From the NCBI RefSeq assembly GCF_026745355.1, contig NC_079206.1, positions 3,341,800-3,405,799 of the forward strand: a DNA stretch of 64,000 nt, read 5' to 3'. Under the pieces are notes generated by a model. It had not been told where the DNA came from. It did no database searches and saw only the letters and a program-made list of their open reading frames with translations. The number at the start of each line of letters is the position of its first letter. Position 1 is the first letter of the stretch. Shown piece after piece: positions 13,492 to 27,004 of the stretch. The position numbers and the translations under genes are program-made. The stretch is from Beta vulgaris subsp. vulgaris (taxonomy: Eukaryota > Streptophyta > Magnoliopsida > Caryophyllales > Amaranthaceae).

Positions 13492-14023
13492 AAGTGTTGT
13501 GGATGGTGACGTATATCAGGTTTTGGATACTGTTCTCGATTAATTTTTAATACTTTACTAAATAAGTTAGATGGCATTTACAAGATTTTTATGTTCTTTA
13601 GACAAAGGTCAAGTTGAGGAGTAGCTAAACGGACCGGTCTAGTCGGGGCATGGGTTGTGGTTATTTTGATTATGTTGTTCAAGGTATTTTTGGATAGATA
13701 ATTTGAGTTTTGATTGAGCAATACTTGCTTAAAATCCAAATATGTTCAGGTGGATTATATGGATTATTTGTTATCATGTATTGTGAAGTTGCAGTAGATC
13801 TGAAATCTAAACATGTTGTTTATGGTTCACTTTTGTTAACTTTTCTCTAAATACTATTGAAGATTACCAACTAAAACTCTATGCAACGAAAAGACTTTTT
13901 TTGTGATAATATTTTTATATCCTCGTAGTATAGTAGTTCCAAACTTTAGATATTTTGGGTATGTTTCACTTGGAAAAGCTTTTTTGTAGTTTGTTTATGA
14001 CTTATGGTAATCTCTTTATAAAG

Positions 14024-14279
14024 TACTCCCTCTATTACTTTTTAATCTACGTATTTGTTACTTTGAAACTATTTACACATACTTGACCTTGTTTGTGGCG
14101 TTACATAAGAGAAAATCTAGTCACTTGGATCTTGTTAGATTCGACTCAACATAAAGTTTCCAAACATATTATTTTTGATAATTATTACTTATTCTTGATT
14201 AAAGATGTGATGGTCAATGTTTTTACGTTGACCAACGTAAAAGTCAAATTTTGTAAATTAAATAGAAATAGAGATAGTA
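14024..14279. mobile_element. Degenerate Stowaway-like MITE
   Basis: The left end TACTCCCTCTATTACTTTTT, then AATCTACG, pairs with the right end GTAAATTAAATAGAAATAG, AGATAGTAC as an imperfect inverted repeat. TA lies at both borders. It is about 256 bp and non-coding. The short ORF over it is an accident. Confidence 0.55.
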
Positions 14280-16020
14280 CAATGCTAATAACTTCTCAAG
14301 ATCCATGTTAAAGGAATTTTAAGGATGGCACGAGACTCCTTGTTCTCTCTTCTACGTTATGCGGTCTCATTGCGGGTAAAGGTTGAGAAACATGAATGTC
14401 ACACTCATGAATAACAAAAGCTTTTCATAGTTGAAGAGATTTTAATGATATACTTTGAGATAAGTATCTCAATTGAGAGATCATAGAAAATCACCAAAAA
14501 TTCCTTTGTTGGGAAGAAACCGTAATACTCCATATTACTGAAGTTTATATGCATACAAGAATTTTAAGTGAAAGTTTAAAGAAAGTTTTGGAGATCTATA
14601 ATACTTTTTAAGAATAGCTTTATTAGTCCAATATTTTTCTATTTTACTAGGGATTTTAGCTTGTTAAAGAGTAGGAGGAAAAAAATTAGATTGTAAAATT
14701 TTATTAGTCTAATGAAAAAAAGAAGCACTTATACATATGCGGTTCTTGTTCGCCAATTATTAGAGGGAAATTATTTAATTCTAATTCTAGCTTCCTTTTG
14801 TTTCAGGTAAGTTATGTGTTCTTTCTCTATTTCATAATTCATCCTTATCTTTTTCAATTTTTCCATATACAATTTCTTTAATGGTTGCCTTGTCATGAGA
14901 TTTTTGAATTTGATTTTAGTATTAAATTTACCATGTATTTGAGCAAAATATAGAATGTTACAGAAATTAGTAGGTAAACTTTCATTTTCCTCTATTCTGT
15001 CTAATGCTTCATTGCAATTGATGAATGATGGTGGTCTTATTGGATGTCAACTAGGTTAGTTGGTTAAAGATTTGGGAGGTAGAGCCCAAAATCTGAGATC
15101 AAATATTGTCTACATCAAGCTAGTAGCTAGTTACCATTTATTTCTGAGAAAAAATCATTCCCATTTTCGATTACAAAGCCGATATCTATTTTGAATAGAA
15201 ATAAGTAATAGAGTTTGGTTTACAATAGAATATTATAGATAAATAAGTAGAGTAAATTGATTTGAGCTTTTCATACAAATATTGAAAAATTATAATAAAT
15301 TTGTGTATAAAAAAAACGTGAAAAGTACATTACACAAGGTCCAATTATGATATATTCAGAGGTTTATAAACTAAATTCAACAATGGCGTTGGTAACACCT
15401 GGAAATATGTGAACTAGTGAAATTATGTCTGCGTATTCCTTAATACATTAGTTTGAAAAGATTTTGTTATGATTGGGTAATGTACATATTATTAGATCGA
15501 TGTGGGTCAAGATTTTTAATTCGTTTAAGTAACTGGGTTTACCTGAGGCATTTGGCAGGCTGGGTTTTGATTGACCTTTCTATTTGACATAACAAACTAT
15601 TTAGTTATATGCTTTTACTAATATTATTAGTTTGGCTTGTAATAGTTAAAATATTTTTCGTAACTATATAATATTTATGATTTGGTTATTCAATTTGGTT
15701 GAACTTTATAATAAACTTTAGACACCTAAAAAGAATAACAAGAACCATATTATGGGATCAAAAGATTATATAAGAAATTTGTAAAGAAATAACGAGGTTG
15801 ATTTGTCTGGTTTATAGATAGGTGAATGACTAACGGGTCAATAAAAAGTCTACTTATGGTTGTCGACTCGATTTAAAAACGGGTATGGTTAGTATTGAGG
15901 GTTCAACCCGTTTAGGGGTGAATCTAACACGACCCTAGGAATATAATTAACCTCAACAATGATAAGTAACCTCTAGTCCGATCCCCTACTATAAATAAAC
16001 CCAACAATAAAGGTATCGCC
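14280..16020. other. Intergenic AT-rich DNA between MITE and SF3b14 repeats
   Basis: No gene is supported. It contains the SINE-like stretch at about 15,036-15,163 and otherwise diverged AT-rich sequence. Confidence 0.4.
15036..15163 (+). mobile_element. Possible tRNA-derived SINE
   Basis: A box A-like stretch (TTAGTTGGTTAAAG) is followed about 35 bp later by a box B-like stretch (GAGATCAAATATTG). The sequence then runs to a short A-rich tail (GAGAAAAAA). The spacing fits a pol III promoter of a tRNA-derived SINE, but both boxes are imperfect and no target duplication was found. Confidence 0.35.
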
Positions 16021-16021
16021 C

Positions 16022-16254
16022 AATATATTAACTTGCAACAAGATTTGAACTCGTGACCTCTTGCTATTATACATAACACAATCACCATCTCAACCAACTT
16101 TTAACCATGCTTTAAGTGTCCATATTATTATATTTGTACCTTTTAAATGTTGAATGCTGACTTTTCCTTAATATATTTTAATAAGAATGAAAAAAATATA
16201 TATTAAATTTGGATAATAATACTAGCTCGGGGTAACGCCCAAACCATATACTAA
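16022..16254. repeat. Dispersed repeat with Helitron-like end and tRNA-like core (copy 1)
   Basis: The first about 110 bp match 61,430-61,545 closely, with shared words AACAAGATTTGAAC, CTCTTGCTATTATACAT and CATATTATTATATTTGTACC allowing a few changes. On the minus strand the first part has a box A-like GGTTGAGATGG and a box B-like GAGTTCAAATC, so it may be a SINE. The right end (GGGGTAACGCCC, then ATACTAAT) resembles the small hairpin plus CTRRT terminus of plant Helitrons. The left border is not defined. Confidence 0.4.
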
Positions 16255-16532
16255 TTTGAAATTATTATGAGATTAGAAAGTTTGATCCCAACCAGTCAAA
16301 AGAAAAAATTGTCTAATCTCAAACTATCCATTTGCTTCTGTCAAAAAAAAAAAAAAAAACTAATCCATTTGCTAGACAAGCACAAGTTAACCAATACATT
16401 AACGCGCTTTTCTGTTTCTAAAACGCGTGTAGACAATTTAACCGACATAACAATTAACAAATATCTCCCCTTCCCTTATTTTCCCGTTGGAGCTTCTGAA
16501 ATCCAATCTCTCTCATCAAACCTTCAATCAAC

Positions 16533-16541
16533 AAACCCTAA
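16533..16541 (+). promoter_or_regulatory. telo-box (AAACCCTAA) in the SF3b14 leader
   Basis: AAACCCTAACCCTAAAAATG puts the interstitial telomere motif directly against the start codon. Telo-boxes are common in 5' regions of plant genes for translation and RNA processing, expressed in dividing cells (established knowledge). A role here is inference. Confidence 0.6.
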
Positions 16542-16549
16542 CCCTAAAA

Positions 16550-16921
16550 ATGTCGATCAGTTTGAGAAAAGCCAACACTCGATTACCTCCAGAAGTTAAC
16601 AGAGTTCTCTACGTTCGAAATCTTCCCTTCAACATCACCAGCGAAGAAATGTACGACATTTTTGGCAAGTACGGAGCAATTCGACAAATTCGTGTCGGAA
16701 CTAACAAGGATACTCGAGGAACTGCGTTCGTAGTTTACGAGGATATTTACGACGCTAAAACTGCTGTCGATCATCTCTCTGGGTTTAACGTCGCTAATCG
16801 TTATCTCATTGTGCTGTATTATCAACCTGCTAAGATGAACAAGAAGGTTGATTTTAAGAAGAAGGAAGAGGAAATCACGAAATTGCAGGAGAAATATGGT
16901 GTTTCTACTAAAGATAAGTGA
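16550..16921 (+). CDS. SF3B14: Splicing factor 3B subunit p14 (SF3b14/SF3B6)
   Basis: A 123-residue, single-exon protein of the usual family length. It is one RRM: the RNP2 motif LYVRNL is at residues 20-25 and the RNP1 motif RGTAFVVY at 56-63. They are followed by [15 protein letters not shown] near the C-terminus, typical of p14. Tyr21 in RNP2 corresponds to the Tyr of human p14 that contacts the branch-point adenosine (family knowledge). The protein sits in the U2 snRNP SF3b complex, bound to SF3B1, at the branch site in the nucleus. The ATG at 16,550 is chosen because the sequence from [18 protein letters not shown] aligns with the family start; an in-frame ATG 21 codons upstream is in the leader. 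The gene reads divergently from the WD40 gene. No frameshift or missing key residue is seen. Confidence 0.95.
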   Translation: MSISLRKANTRLPPEVNRVLYVRNLPFNITSEEMYDIFGKYGAIRQIRVGTNKDTRGTAFVVYEDIYDAKTAVDHLSGFNVANRYLIVLYYQPAKMNKKVDFKKKEEEITKLQEKYGVSTKDK

Positions 16922-18279
16922 CTTTTTTGTCGTATGGTTTAATTGTTATGCTTTTTTTTTTTTTCGGTTTTTAGGTTTAGCGAGTTTTTTTTGGAATGTA
17001 TGTTAATTGTATATGTTTTTTTTTTTTTTTTTTGGAATTGATTGTGACTATTTAGTATTGTAGTATTAGCTTGCTAGTATACACTATGAAATTGGGCGCT
17101 TTTTGCTCTTGAATTTATAGTATTATGGATGTGTTTTTGTTGAAGTGTCAAATTCGTAGAAATTGACACTATAACTGAAGGGAAGAAGCTTCCTTTTGTT
17201 GATGAACAACTCTGTGGTCTGATTTTATTCTGGCTACTGGTTCTTGTTCATGATTTTTTTGAAGGATCGTATTTTCCGATACTAGTGTTTTGGGGGTCTG
17301 TTTTTATGCTTCTGGGTTAGGATTTGAGGAGTTTGAGAGCGTTTTGCTATTCGCCAAATTAATAAGAAGGTATCTGCTTAGGTTATATTAGAATGAATTC
17401 ATGTTTGGGCTTGAGTTGTGAGTTTCGAATATTTGATAAAGTAGCAGACTAATTAAGAGGAAGGTGTTGTTTCATTTTGGTTCACCAGATACTTTGATTG
17501 ATATTTGACATGAGTTATGTGTATGCTGTAACGAGAATGACCTGCTCCATTTGTTGGAGTGTTCCTTCATGTGTTACATACTCTATCTGCTCTCTAGGTT
17601 GATATGATCTTCTTCCTATCTACTTCCAACACTAGCTGATTTAGTAAAAATAGTGCATTAAAAAACACAAATGTTAACAACAGTAAAGCACATGGAGGTG
17701 ATCTTATAGTTATTTCAGCATTTGTTTGTCCCGAGAGTTATGCTTCTGCCCTTAGGAACAGCTTGTCATTGTTGGTTTGGAATTCCATATCTTGCATATA
17801 ATTGGTTGGGTTGTCAGCTGGATATCAATCTTGCTGATCTATAATGGATTTGGCCGTTTAGGTGTGGCAGTTTGTACATTTGGATTTCCCTAGATACTGT
17901 TTTGTCGGTCTTTATTTGGGTTGTTGTTCTCCATGACGTGCTACTTCTAATAGTTGTTTTTTTTACGTAGTGGAAAATTAGGGCTTGTTTATCATCATTG
18001 CCACTTGCAAATATGAGTTTGAAATGTAGCAAAAACACAAAAAAAAGTGTTGAAATAAGACGTAACTAACTGATTTTTAGCTGTTAGCCTTCAACATTAA
18101 CATGACTAATCTCAAGTTTGTATACTACTTGTATGATGCAATTTTTGAAATCCAAAAACTTATGCAGTTGATTAATTTGTCTGTTTTATTGCCGAATTGG
18201 TTATGTTTTGCAATGAAGGGATCTTGTTACATCCTTGAAATGGAAAAGTAGTTTCAACTAGTGATTGAAAGCTTAAGTG
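16922..18279. other. 3' flank of SF3b14, no other gene
   Basis: T-rich 3' UTR and flank with poly-T tracts at about 16,951-16,964 and 17,019-17,033. No second gene is recognised. A 30-40 bp stretch near 18,177 (CTGTTTTATTGCCGAATTGG) recurs at about 55,321, on the far side of the tandem array. The flank may therefore be part of the ancestral repeat unit. Confidence 0.45.
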
Positions 18280-21200
18280 CTCTAGGTTGTTTGAGGATAA
18301 ATTATTGTAAAGAAGGCGATTTGGTGAAAGGATCTTAGTGTAATTGTATGTAATGGTTGTGTTTGAAAAGCTGTGATGTAGTTTATGGTTGACATACTAT
18401 GGATAATGTACTACCTTTGATGAACATTATGGCAAGTATCTATTACAAGAATTTTGGCTCCTCACGTTGTTTAATTGTAGATTATGTAGTATGATGTTGG
18501 TTATTTTGAGGTGGTTGGATATTCATTTGTTTGAAGAGAGTTAAAATTGGTGGTACACAAACTCGAGTTAGATGATAAACATGTTTTAGGTTGTTATGGA
18601 GCATTTGAGGACATTAATGATTCAAGCATAAATGTTATATAAAGTGTATTATCATTTTGGGTTACAATTATTGTGTGTATGATTTGAATTTTTTTGATGG
18701 GGTGGACCTTTTGCAATTGGGGAATGCTAAGACAAACTCTTTGGGAAAATTGTTTGTTTTTACTTTGAGACTTGGAATTATTTTTATCTTTTGGTGTTTG
18801 GTAGAATTTTATTGTGAATTGTGAGTTATGACTCTTTAGGAAATACGTTCTTTTTGACTTTGAGACTTGGGAAGTATTTCTATCTTTTGGTGTTTGATAG
18901 AATTAAATTGTGAATAGTGAGTTCGGATTTAAATTATCAAAAGTGTGAATTCTGTGATAAATGACTTCAGTTGTGTTATGGATAGAATGTGAAGTGTTTA
19001 GTTACTAAGGAATTAGGGTTCTTAGTGGAGGTGTTATGATGCGGTTGTTGTTTGAGGATAAATTATTGTAAAGGAAGCGATTTGGTGAAAGGATTTAGGT
19101 TTAATGGTATGTAATGGTTGTGTTTGAAAGGCTGTGATGTAGTTTATGGTTGACATATGTACTACCTTTGACGAATATTATGGCAAGTATCTATTACAGG
19201 AATTTGAATTTTGGCTCCTCACGTTGTTTAATGTAGATTATGTAGTATGATGTTAGGTTATTTTGAGGTGGTTGGATATTCATTTGCTTGAAGAGATTTA
19301 AAATTGGTGGTAGACAAACTCGAGTTAGATGATAAACATGTTTTATGTTGTTATGGAGCATTTGAGGACATTAATGATTCGAGCATAAATATTATATCAA
19401 GTGTATTATCATTTTAGGTTACCATTATTGTGTGTATGATTTGGATTTTTTTGATGGAGTGGACCTTTTGCAATTCGGGAATGCTAAGACAAACTATTTG
19501 GGAAATTTGTTTGTTTTGACTTTAAGACTTGGAAGTATTTCTATCTTTTGGTGTTTGATAGAATTTAATTGTGAATTGTGGGTTATGACTCTTTGGGAAA
19601 TACGTTCTTTTTGACTTTGAGACTTAGGGATGTATTTCTATCTTTTGGTGTTTGATAGAATTAAATTGTGAATAGTGAGTTCGGATTTTTGATTGAAATT
19701 ATCAAAAGTGTGAATTCTATGATAAATGACTTCAGTTGTGTTGATGGATAGGATGTGAAATGTTTAATTATTACGGAATTGGGGTTCATAGTGGAGGTGT
19801 TATGATTAGGTTGTTGTTTGAGGATAAATATTATAAAGGAAGCGATTCGGTGAAAGGATCTAGGTTTAATTGTCTGTAATGGTTGTGTTTGAAAGGCTGT
19901 GATGTAGTTTATGGTTGACATACTACGGATATTGTACTACCTTTGACGAATATTATGGCAAATATCTATTACAAGAATTTTGGTTCCTCACGTTGTTTAA
20001 TTGTAGATTATGTAGTATGATGTTAGGTTATTTTGAGGTGGTTGGATAATCATTTGTTTGACGAGAGTTAAAATTGGTGGTAGACAAACTCGAGTTAGAT
20101 GATAAACATGTTTTAGGTTGTTATGGAGCATTTGAGGACATTAATGATTCAAGCATAACTGTTATATCAAGTGTATTATCATTTTGGGTTACCATTATTG
20201 TGTGTATGATTTGGATTTTTTTGATGGAGTGGACCTTTTGCAATTGGGGAATGTTAAGACAAATTCTTTCGGAAATTTGTTTGTTTTGACTTTAAGACTT
20301 GGAAATATTTTTTTCTTTTGGTGTTTGATAGAATTTTAGTATGAATTGTGGGTTACGACTCTTTAGGAAATACGTTCTTTTTGACTATGAGACTTGGGAA
20401 GTATTTCTATCTTTTGGTGTTTGATAGAATTAAATTGTGAATAGTGAGTGCAAGCATAAATGTTATATCAAGTGTATTATCATTTTGGGTTACCATTATT
20501 GTGTGTATGATTTTGATTTTATTGATGGGGTGGACCTTTTGCAATTAGGGAATGCTAAGACAAATTCTTTGGGAAATTTATTTGTTTTGCCTTTGAGACT
20601 TGGAAGTATTTCTATCTTTTGGTGTTTGATAGAATTTTATTGTGAATTGTGAGTTATTACTCTTTAGGAAATACGTTCTATTTCATTGTGAGACTTGGGA
20701 AGTATTTCTATCTTTTGGTGTTTGATAGAATTAAATTGTGAATAGTGAGTTCGGATTTTGGATTGAAATTATCAAAAGTGTGAATTATGTGATAAATGAC
20801 TTCAGTTGTGTTATGGATAGGATGTGAAGTGTTTAGTTACTAAGTAATTGGGGTTCTTAGTGGAGGTGTTATGATGCGGTTGTTGTTTGAGGATAAATTA
20901 TTATAAAGGAAGCGATTTGGTGAAAGGATCTAGGTTTAATTGTATGTAATGGTTGTGTTTGAAAGGCTGTGATGTAGTTTATGGTTGACATATGTACTAC
21001 CTTTGACGAATATTATGGCAAGTATCTATTACAAGAATTTGAATTTTGGCTCCTCACGTTGTTTAATTGTAGATTATGTAGTATGATGTTAGGTTATTTT
21101 GAGGTGGTTGGATATTCATTTGTTTGACGAGAGTTAATATTGGTTGTACTCAAACTCGAGTTAGATGATAAACATGTTTTAGGTGGTTATGGAGCATTTG

Positions 21201-24200
21201 AGGATATTAATGATTCAAGCACACATGTTATAGAAAGTGTATTATCATTTTGGGTTGCCATTTTTGTGTGTATGATTTAGATTTTTTGATGGGGTGGACC
21301 TTTTGCAATCGGGGAATATTAAGACAAACTCTTTGGGAAATTTGTTTGTTTTGACTTTGGAACTTGGAAGTATTTCTATCTTTTGATGTTTGATGGAATT
21401 TTATTATGAATTGTGAGTTATGAGTCTTTAGGAAATACGTTCTTTTTGACTTTGAGACTTGGGAAGTATTTCTCTCTCTTGGTTCTTGATAGAATTAAAT
21501 TGTGAATAGTGAGTTCGGATTTTGGATTTAAATTATCAAAAGTGTGAATTATGTGATAAATGACTTCGGTTGTGGTGATGGATAGCATGTGAAGTGTCTA
21601 GTTACCGAGGAATTGGGGTTCTTAGTTGAGGTGTTATGATCAGGTTGTTGTTTGAGGATAAATTATTGTAAAGGAGGAGATTTGGTGAAAGGATCCAGGT
21701 TTAATTGTATTTAGTGGTTGTGGTTTAAAAGCTATGATGTAGTTTATGGTTGACATACTACGGATTATGTACTAACTTTGATGAACATTACGGCAAGTAT
21801 CTATTACAAGAATTTTGGCTCCTCACGTTGTTTAATTGCAGATTATGTAGTAATGATGTTAGGTTATTTTGAGGTGGTTGGATACTCATTTGTTTGATGA
21901 GAGTTAAAATTGGTGGTAGACAAACTCGAGTTCGATGAAAAACATTTTTTAGGTTGTGGTGGAGCATTTGAGGACATTAATGATCAAGCGTAAATGTTAT
22001 TTCAAGTGTATTATCATTTTGGGTTACCATTATTGTGTGTATGATTTGGATTTTTTTGATGTGGTGTACTTTTTGCAATTGGGGAATGCTAAGACAAACT
22101 CTTTGGGAAATTTGTTTGTTTTGACTTTGAGACTTGGAAGTATTTCTATCTTTGGGTGTTTGATAGAATTTTATTGTGAATTGTGAGTTATGACTCTTTA
22201 GGAAATACATTCTTTTTGACTTTGCGACTTGGGAAATATTTCTATCTTTTGGTGTTTGATAGAATTAAATTGTGAATAGTGAGTTAGGATTTTGGATTTA
22301 AATTATCAAAAGTGTGAATTCTGCGATAAATGACTTTAGTTGTGTTGATGGATAGGATGTGACGTGTTTAGTTACTAAGGAATTGGGGTTCTTAGTGGAG
22401 GTGTTATAATTAGGTTGTTGTTTGAGGATAAATTATTGTAAAGGAAGCGATTTGGTGAAAGGATTTAGGTATAATTGTATGTAATGGTTGTGTTTGAAAA
22501 GGTGTGATGTAGTTTATGGTTGACATACTACGGATAATGTACTACCTTTGATGAACATTATGGCAAGTATCTATTACAAGAATTTGAATTTTGGCTCCTC
22601 ACGTTGTTTAATTGTAGATTATGTAGTATGATGTTAGGTTATTTTGAGGTGGTTGGATATTCATTTGTTTGACGAGAGTTAAAATTGGTGGTACTCAAAC
22701 TCGAGGTCGATGATAAACATGTTTTAGGTGGTTATGGAGCATTTGAGGATATTAATGATTCAAGCATACATGTTATAGAAAGTGTATTATCATTTTGGGT
22801 TGCCATTTTTGTGTGTATGATTTAGATTTTTTGATAGGGTGGACCTTTTGCAATTGGGGAATGCTAAGACAAACTCTTTGGGAAATTTGTTTGTTTTGAC
22901 TTTGGGACTTGGAAGTATTTCTATCTTTTGGTGTTTGATAGAATTTTATTGTGAATTGTGAGTTGTGACTCTTTAGGAAATATGTTCTTTTTGACTTTGA
23001 GACTTGGGAAATATTTCTATCTTTTGGTTTTTGATAGAATTAAATTGTGAATAGTGAGTTCGGATTTTGGATTTAAATTATCAACAGTGTGGATTCTGTG
23101 ATAGATGACTTCGGTTGTGTTGATGGATAGCATGTGAAGTGTCTAGTTACTGAGGAATTGGGGTTCTTAGTGGAGGTGTTATAATTAGGTTGTTGTTTGA
23201 GGATAAATTATTGTAAAGGAAGCGATTTGGTGAAAGGATCTAGGTGTAATTGTATGTAATGGTTGTGTTTGAAAAGGTGTGATGTAGTTTATGGTTGACA
23301 TACTACGGATAATGTACTACCTTTGATGAACATTATGGCAAGTATCTATTACAAGAATTTGAATTTTGGCTCCTCACGTTGTTTAATTGTAGATTATGTA
23401 GTATGATGTTAGGTTATTTTGATGTGGTTGGATATTCATTTGTTTGACGAGAGTTAATATTGGTTGTACTCAAACTCGAGTTAGATGATAAACATGTTTT
23501 AGGTGGTTATGGAGCATTTGAGGATATTAATGATTCAAGCATATATGTTATAGAAATTGTATTATCATTTTGGGTTGCCATTTTTGTTTCTATGATTTAG
23601 ATTTTTTGATGGGGTGGACCTTTTGCAATCGGGGAATATTAAGACAAACTCTTTGGGAAATTTGTTTGTTTTGACTTTGGAACTTGGAAGTATTTCTATC
23701 TTTTGATGTTTGATGAAATTTTATTATGAATTGTGAGTTATGACTCTTTAGGAAATATGTTTTTTTTGACTTTGAGACTTGGGAAATATTTCTATCTCTT
23801 GTTGTTTGATAGAATTAAATTGTGAATAGTGAGTTCGGATTTTGGATTTAAATTATCAAAAGTGTGAATTCTGTGATAGGTGACTTCGGTTGTGTTGATG
23901 GATAGCATGTGAAGTGTCTAGTTACTGAGGAATTGGGGTTCTTAGTGGAGGTGTTATAATTAGGTTGTTGTTTGAGGATAAATTATTGTAAAGGAAGCGA
24001 TTTGGTGAAAGGATCTAGGTGTAATTGTATGTAATGGTTGTGTTTGAAAAGGTGTGATGTAGTTTATGGTTGACATACTACGGATAATGTACTACCTTTG
24101 ATGAACATTATGGCAAGTATCTATTACAAGAATTTGAATTTTGGCTCCTCACGTTGTTTAATTGTAGATTATGTAGTATGATGTTAGGTTATTTTGAGGT

Positions 24201-27003
24201 GGTTGGATATTCATTTGTTTGACGAGAGTTAATATTGGTTGTACTCAAACTCGAGTTAGATGATAAACATGTTTTAGGTGGTTATGGAGCATTTGAGGAT
24301 ATTAATGATTCAAGCATATATGTTATAGAAATTGTATTATCATTTTGGGTTGCCATTTATGTTTCTATGATTTAGATTTTTTGATGGGGTGGACCTTTTG
24401 CAATTGGGGAATGTTAAGACAAACTCTTTGGGAAATTTGTTTGTTTTGACTTTGGAACTTGGAAGTATTTCTATCTTTTGATGTTTGATGAAATTTTATT
24501 ATGAATTGTGAGTTATGACTCTTTAGGAAATATGTTTTTTTTTTATTTTGAGACTTTGGGAAATATTTCTATCTCTTGGTGTTTGATAGAATTAAATTGT
24601 GAATAGTGAGTTCGGATTTTGGATTTAAATTATCATAAGTGTGAATTCTGTGATAGATGACTTCGGTTGTGTTGATGGATAGCATGTGAAGTGTCTAGTT
24701 ACTGAGGAATTGGGGTTCTTAGTGGAGGTGTTATAATTAGGTTGTTGTTTGAGGATAAATTATTGTAAAGGAAGCGATTTGGTGAAAGGATCTAGGTGTA
24801 ATTGTATGTAATGATTGTGTTTGAAAAGGTGTGATGTAGTTTATGGTTGACATACTACGGATAATGTACTACCTTTGATGAACATTATGGCAAGTATCTA
24901 TTACAAGAATTTGAATTTTGGCTCCTCACGTTGTTTAATTGTAGATTATGTAGTATGATGTTAGGTTATTTTGAGGTGGTTGGATATTCATTTGTTTGAC
25001 GAGAGTTAATATTGGTTGTACTCAAACTCGAGTTAGATGATAAACATGTTTTAGGTGGTTATGGAGCATTTGAGGATATTAATGATTCAAGCATATATGT
25101 TATAGAAATTGTATTATCATTTTGGGTTGCCATTTTTGTTTCTATGATTTAGATTTTTTGATTGGGTGGACCTTTTGCAATTGGGGAATGTTAAGACAAA
25201 CTCTTTGGGAAATTTGTTTGTTTTGACTTTGGGACTTGGAAGTATTTCTATCTTTTGATGTTTGATGAAATTTTATTATGAATTGTGAGTTATGACTCTT
25301 TAGGAAATATGTTTTTTTTGACTTTGAGACTTGGGAAATATTTCTATCTCTTGGTGTTTGATAGAATTAAATTGTGAATAGTGAGTTCGGATTTTGGATT
25401 TAAATTATCAAAAGTGTGAATTCTGTGATAGATGACTTCGGTTGTGTTGATGGATAGCATGTGAAGTGTCTAGTTACTGAGGAATTGGGGTTCTTAGTGG
25501 AGGTGTTATAATTAGGTTGTTGTTTGAGGATAAATTATTGTAAAGGAAGCGATTTGGTGAAAAGATCTAGGTGTAATTGTATGTAATGGTTGTGTTTGAA
25601 AAGGTGTGATGTAGTTTAAGGTTGACATACTACGGATAATGTACTACCTTTGATGAACATTATGGCTAAGTATCTATTACAAGAATTTTGGCTACTCACG
25701 TTGTTTAATTGTAGATTATTTAGTAATGATGTTAGGTTATTTTGAGGTGGTTGGATATTCATTTGCTTGACGAGAGTTAAAATTGGTGGTAGACAAACTC
25801 GAGTTAGATGATAAACATGTTTTAGGTTGTTATGGAGCATTTGAGGACATTAATGATCAAGCGTAAATGTTATATCAAGTGTATTATCATTTTGGGTTAC
25901 CATTATTGTGTGTGATTTTGAATTTTTTGATGGGGTGGACTTTTTGCAATTGGGGAATGCTAAGACAAACTTTTTGGGAAATTTGTTTGTTATGACTCTT
26001 TAGGAAATATTTCTATTTGGTGTTTGATAGAATTTTATTGTGAATTGTGAGTTATGACTCTTTAGGAAATATGTTCTTTTTGACTTTGAGACTTAGGAAG
26101 TATTTCTATCTTTTGGTGTTTGATAGAATTAAATTGTGAATAGTGAGTTCAGATTTTGGATTTAAATTATCAAAAGTGTGAATTTTGTGATAAATGACTT
26201 TAGTTGTGTTGATGAATAGGATGTGAAGTGTTTAGTTACCAAGGAATTGGGGTTCTTAGTGGAGGTGTTATGATGAGGTTGTTGTTTGAAGATAAATTAT
26301 TGTAAAGGAAGCGATTTGGTGAAAGTATCTAGGTTTAATTGTATGTAATGGTTGTGTTTGAAAGGCTATGATGTAGTTTATGGTTGACATACTACAGATA
26401 ATGTACTACCTTTGACGAATATTATGATAAGTATCTATTACAAGAATTTTCGCTCCTCACGTTGTTTAATTGTTAGATTATGTAGTATGTTTTTAGGTTA
26501 TTTTGAGGTGGTTGGATATTCATTTGCTGACGAGAGTTAAAATTGGTGGTAGACAAAGTTATTGTTAAACATGTTTTAGGTTTTTATGGAGCATTTGAGG
26601 ACATTAATGATTCAAGCATAACTGTTATATCAAGTGTATTATCATTTTGGGTTACCATTATTGTGTGTATGATTTGGATTTTTTTGATGGGGTGGACCTT
26701 TTGCAATTGGGGAATGCTAAGACAAACTATTTGGGAAATTTGTTTGTTTTGACTTTGAGACTTGGAAATATTTCTATCTTTTGGTGTTTGATAGAATTTC
26801 ATTATGAATTGTGAGTTATGACTCTGTAGGAAATACGTTCTTTTTGACTTTGAGACTTGGGAAGTATTTCTATATTTTGGTGTTTGATAGAATTAAATTG
26901 TGAATATTGAGTTCGGATTTTGGATTTAAATTATCAAAAGTGTGAATTTTGTGATAAATGACTTCTGTTGTGTTGATGGATAGTATGTGAAGTGTTTAGT
27001 TAC
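18280..27003 (+). repeat. Tandem array of about 770-bp units (well-preserved half)
   Basis: About eleven direct repeats. The anchor CTCGAGTTAGATGATAAACA, or a variant, falls near 18564, 19321, 20091, 21157, 21927, 22702, 23477, 24252, 25029 and 25800, with a mutated copy near 26557. Spacings are 757-777 bp. The one exception is 1,066 bp, where a partial unit (about 20,452-20,745) is inserted. Each unit contains an internal direct repeat of about 110 bp, so the pair TTTGACTTTGAGACTTGG / TCTATCTTTTGGTGTTTGAT occurs twice per unit. Units between 22.7 and 25.8 kb share private variants (GTTGTACTCAAAC, TTGCCATTTTTGT), which shows recent local amplification. The plus strand is very poor in C. Small ORFs recur because the units recur; I do not call them genes. 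Confidence 0.9.
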
Positions 27004-27004
27004 A

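Noticed and set aside
20074..26752. Small plus-strand ORFs recurring in the array (about 70 codons, MVVDK... type)
   Set aside because: They recur because the repeat unit recurs. The frame is not kept in most units and the composition follows the T/G-rich DNA; no family motif.
18280..27003. CRISPR-like or centromeric satellite array
   Set aside because: Units are about 770 bp and decay toward one end, next to a housekeeping gene. There are no short repeats with spacers and no evidence of centromere function.
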